Assembly (NCBI GenBank): GCA_905193145.1 | Contig: CAJJNP010000171.1 | Span: 1 to 6,593, forward strand | Origin: an uncultured Odoribacter sp. | GTDB taxonomy: Bacteria > Bacteroidota > Bacteroidia > Bacteroidales > Marinifilaceae | DNA length: 6,593 bases | Direction: 5' to 3' | Part shown: one piece after another, positions 6,592 to 6,593 of the stretch | Layout: every line of letters begins with the position of its first letter | Numbering within the stretch: the first letter of the stretch is position 1 | Notes under the pieces: model-generated | Databases searched by the model: none | What the model was told of the DNA's origin: nothing | What the model saw: the letters and a program-made list of their open reading frames with translations, nothing else | Program-made: the position numbers and the translations under genes

Positions 6592-6593
6592 GT

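Noticed and set aside
6546..6593. CRISPR array or sigma-54 promoter
   Set aside because: The 11-base units with 4-5-base spacers are far too short for CRISPR. TGGCAC is present but the -12 GC of sigma-54 promoters is missing after all three copies.

Overview
The window looks like chromosomal DNA from a gut Bacteroidales species (Bacteroides, Phocaeicola, Parabacteroides or a relative). Evidence: the + strand genes have AT-rich leaders without Shine-Dalgarno sequences; a surface protein combines Ig-like repeats, a DUF5074/YncE-type beta-propeller and a Por-type C-terminal domain; and the oadG-oadA-oadB genes resemble the versions found in Bacteroidales. The exact species cannot be read from the sequence.

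Region 1 (1-2931, + strand) holds two closely spaced surface-protein genes. The first is only the last 111 residues of a secreted 'PKD-like/cell surface protein' family member. The second is a complete 859-residue secreted protein: signal peptide, three N-terminal Ig-like modules, a DUF5074 propeller related to the BtuG corrinoid-capture family, another Ig-like module and a T9SS-like C-terminal domain. In Bacteroides such pairs commonly sit beside TonB-dependent transporters in corrinoid or similar uptake loci. No transporter or riboswitch lies inside this window, so that role is inference. A hairpin with a T-tract (2999-3062) ends this transcript.

Region 2 (3093-6434, - strand, converging on region 1) is a compact operon transcribed oadG, oadA, oadB. 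It encodes a membrane-bound, biotin-dependent, sodium-pumping decarboxylase of the oxaloacetate decarboxylase type. OadA carries the carboxyltransferase and a biotin domain on one chain, OadG is the small membrane anchor/assembly subunit, and OadB is the sodium-translocating membrane subunit that decarboxylates carboxybiotin. OadA is notably divergent in several signature motifs while keeping the catalytic residues. OadG lacks the histidines that bind zinc in enterobacterial OadG.

Region 3 (6435-6593) is the upstream region of the oad operon. It has a candidate Bacteroides promoter, a small A/T-rich hairpin, a polypyrimidine tract (in the sense of the operon) and three spaced copies of an 11-base repeat that runs to the window edge.

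The two halves differ in composition. Sampled 60-base lines of the surface genes are 32-38% GC, and those of the oad genes are 45-62%. The oad operon is ordinary core metabolism. The least ordinary parts are the architecture of the 859-residue protein, the divergent OadA active-site surroundings and the upstream repeats. I found no convincing evidence of a wholly new system.
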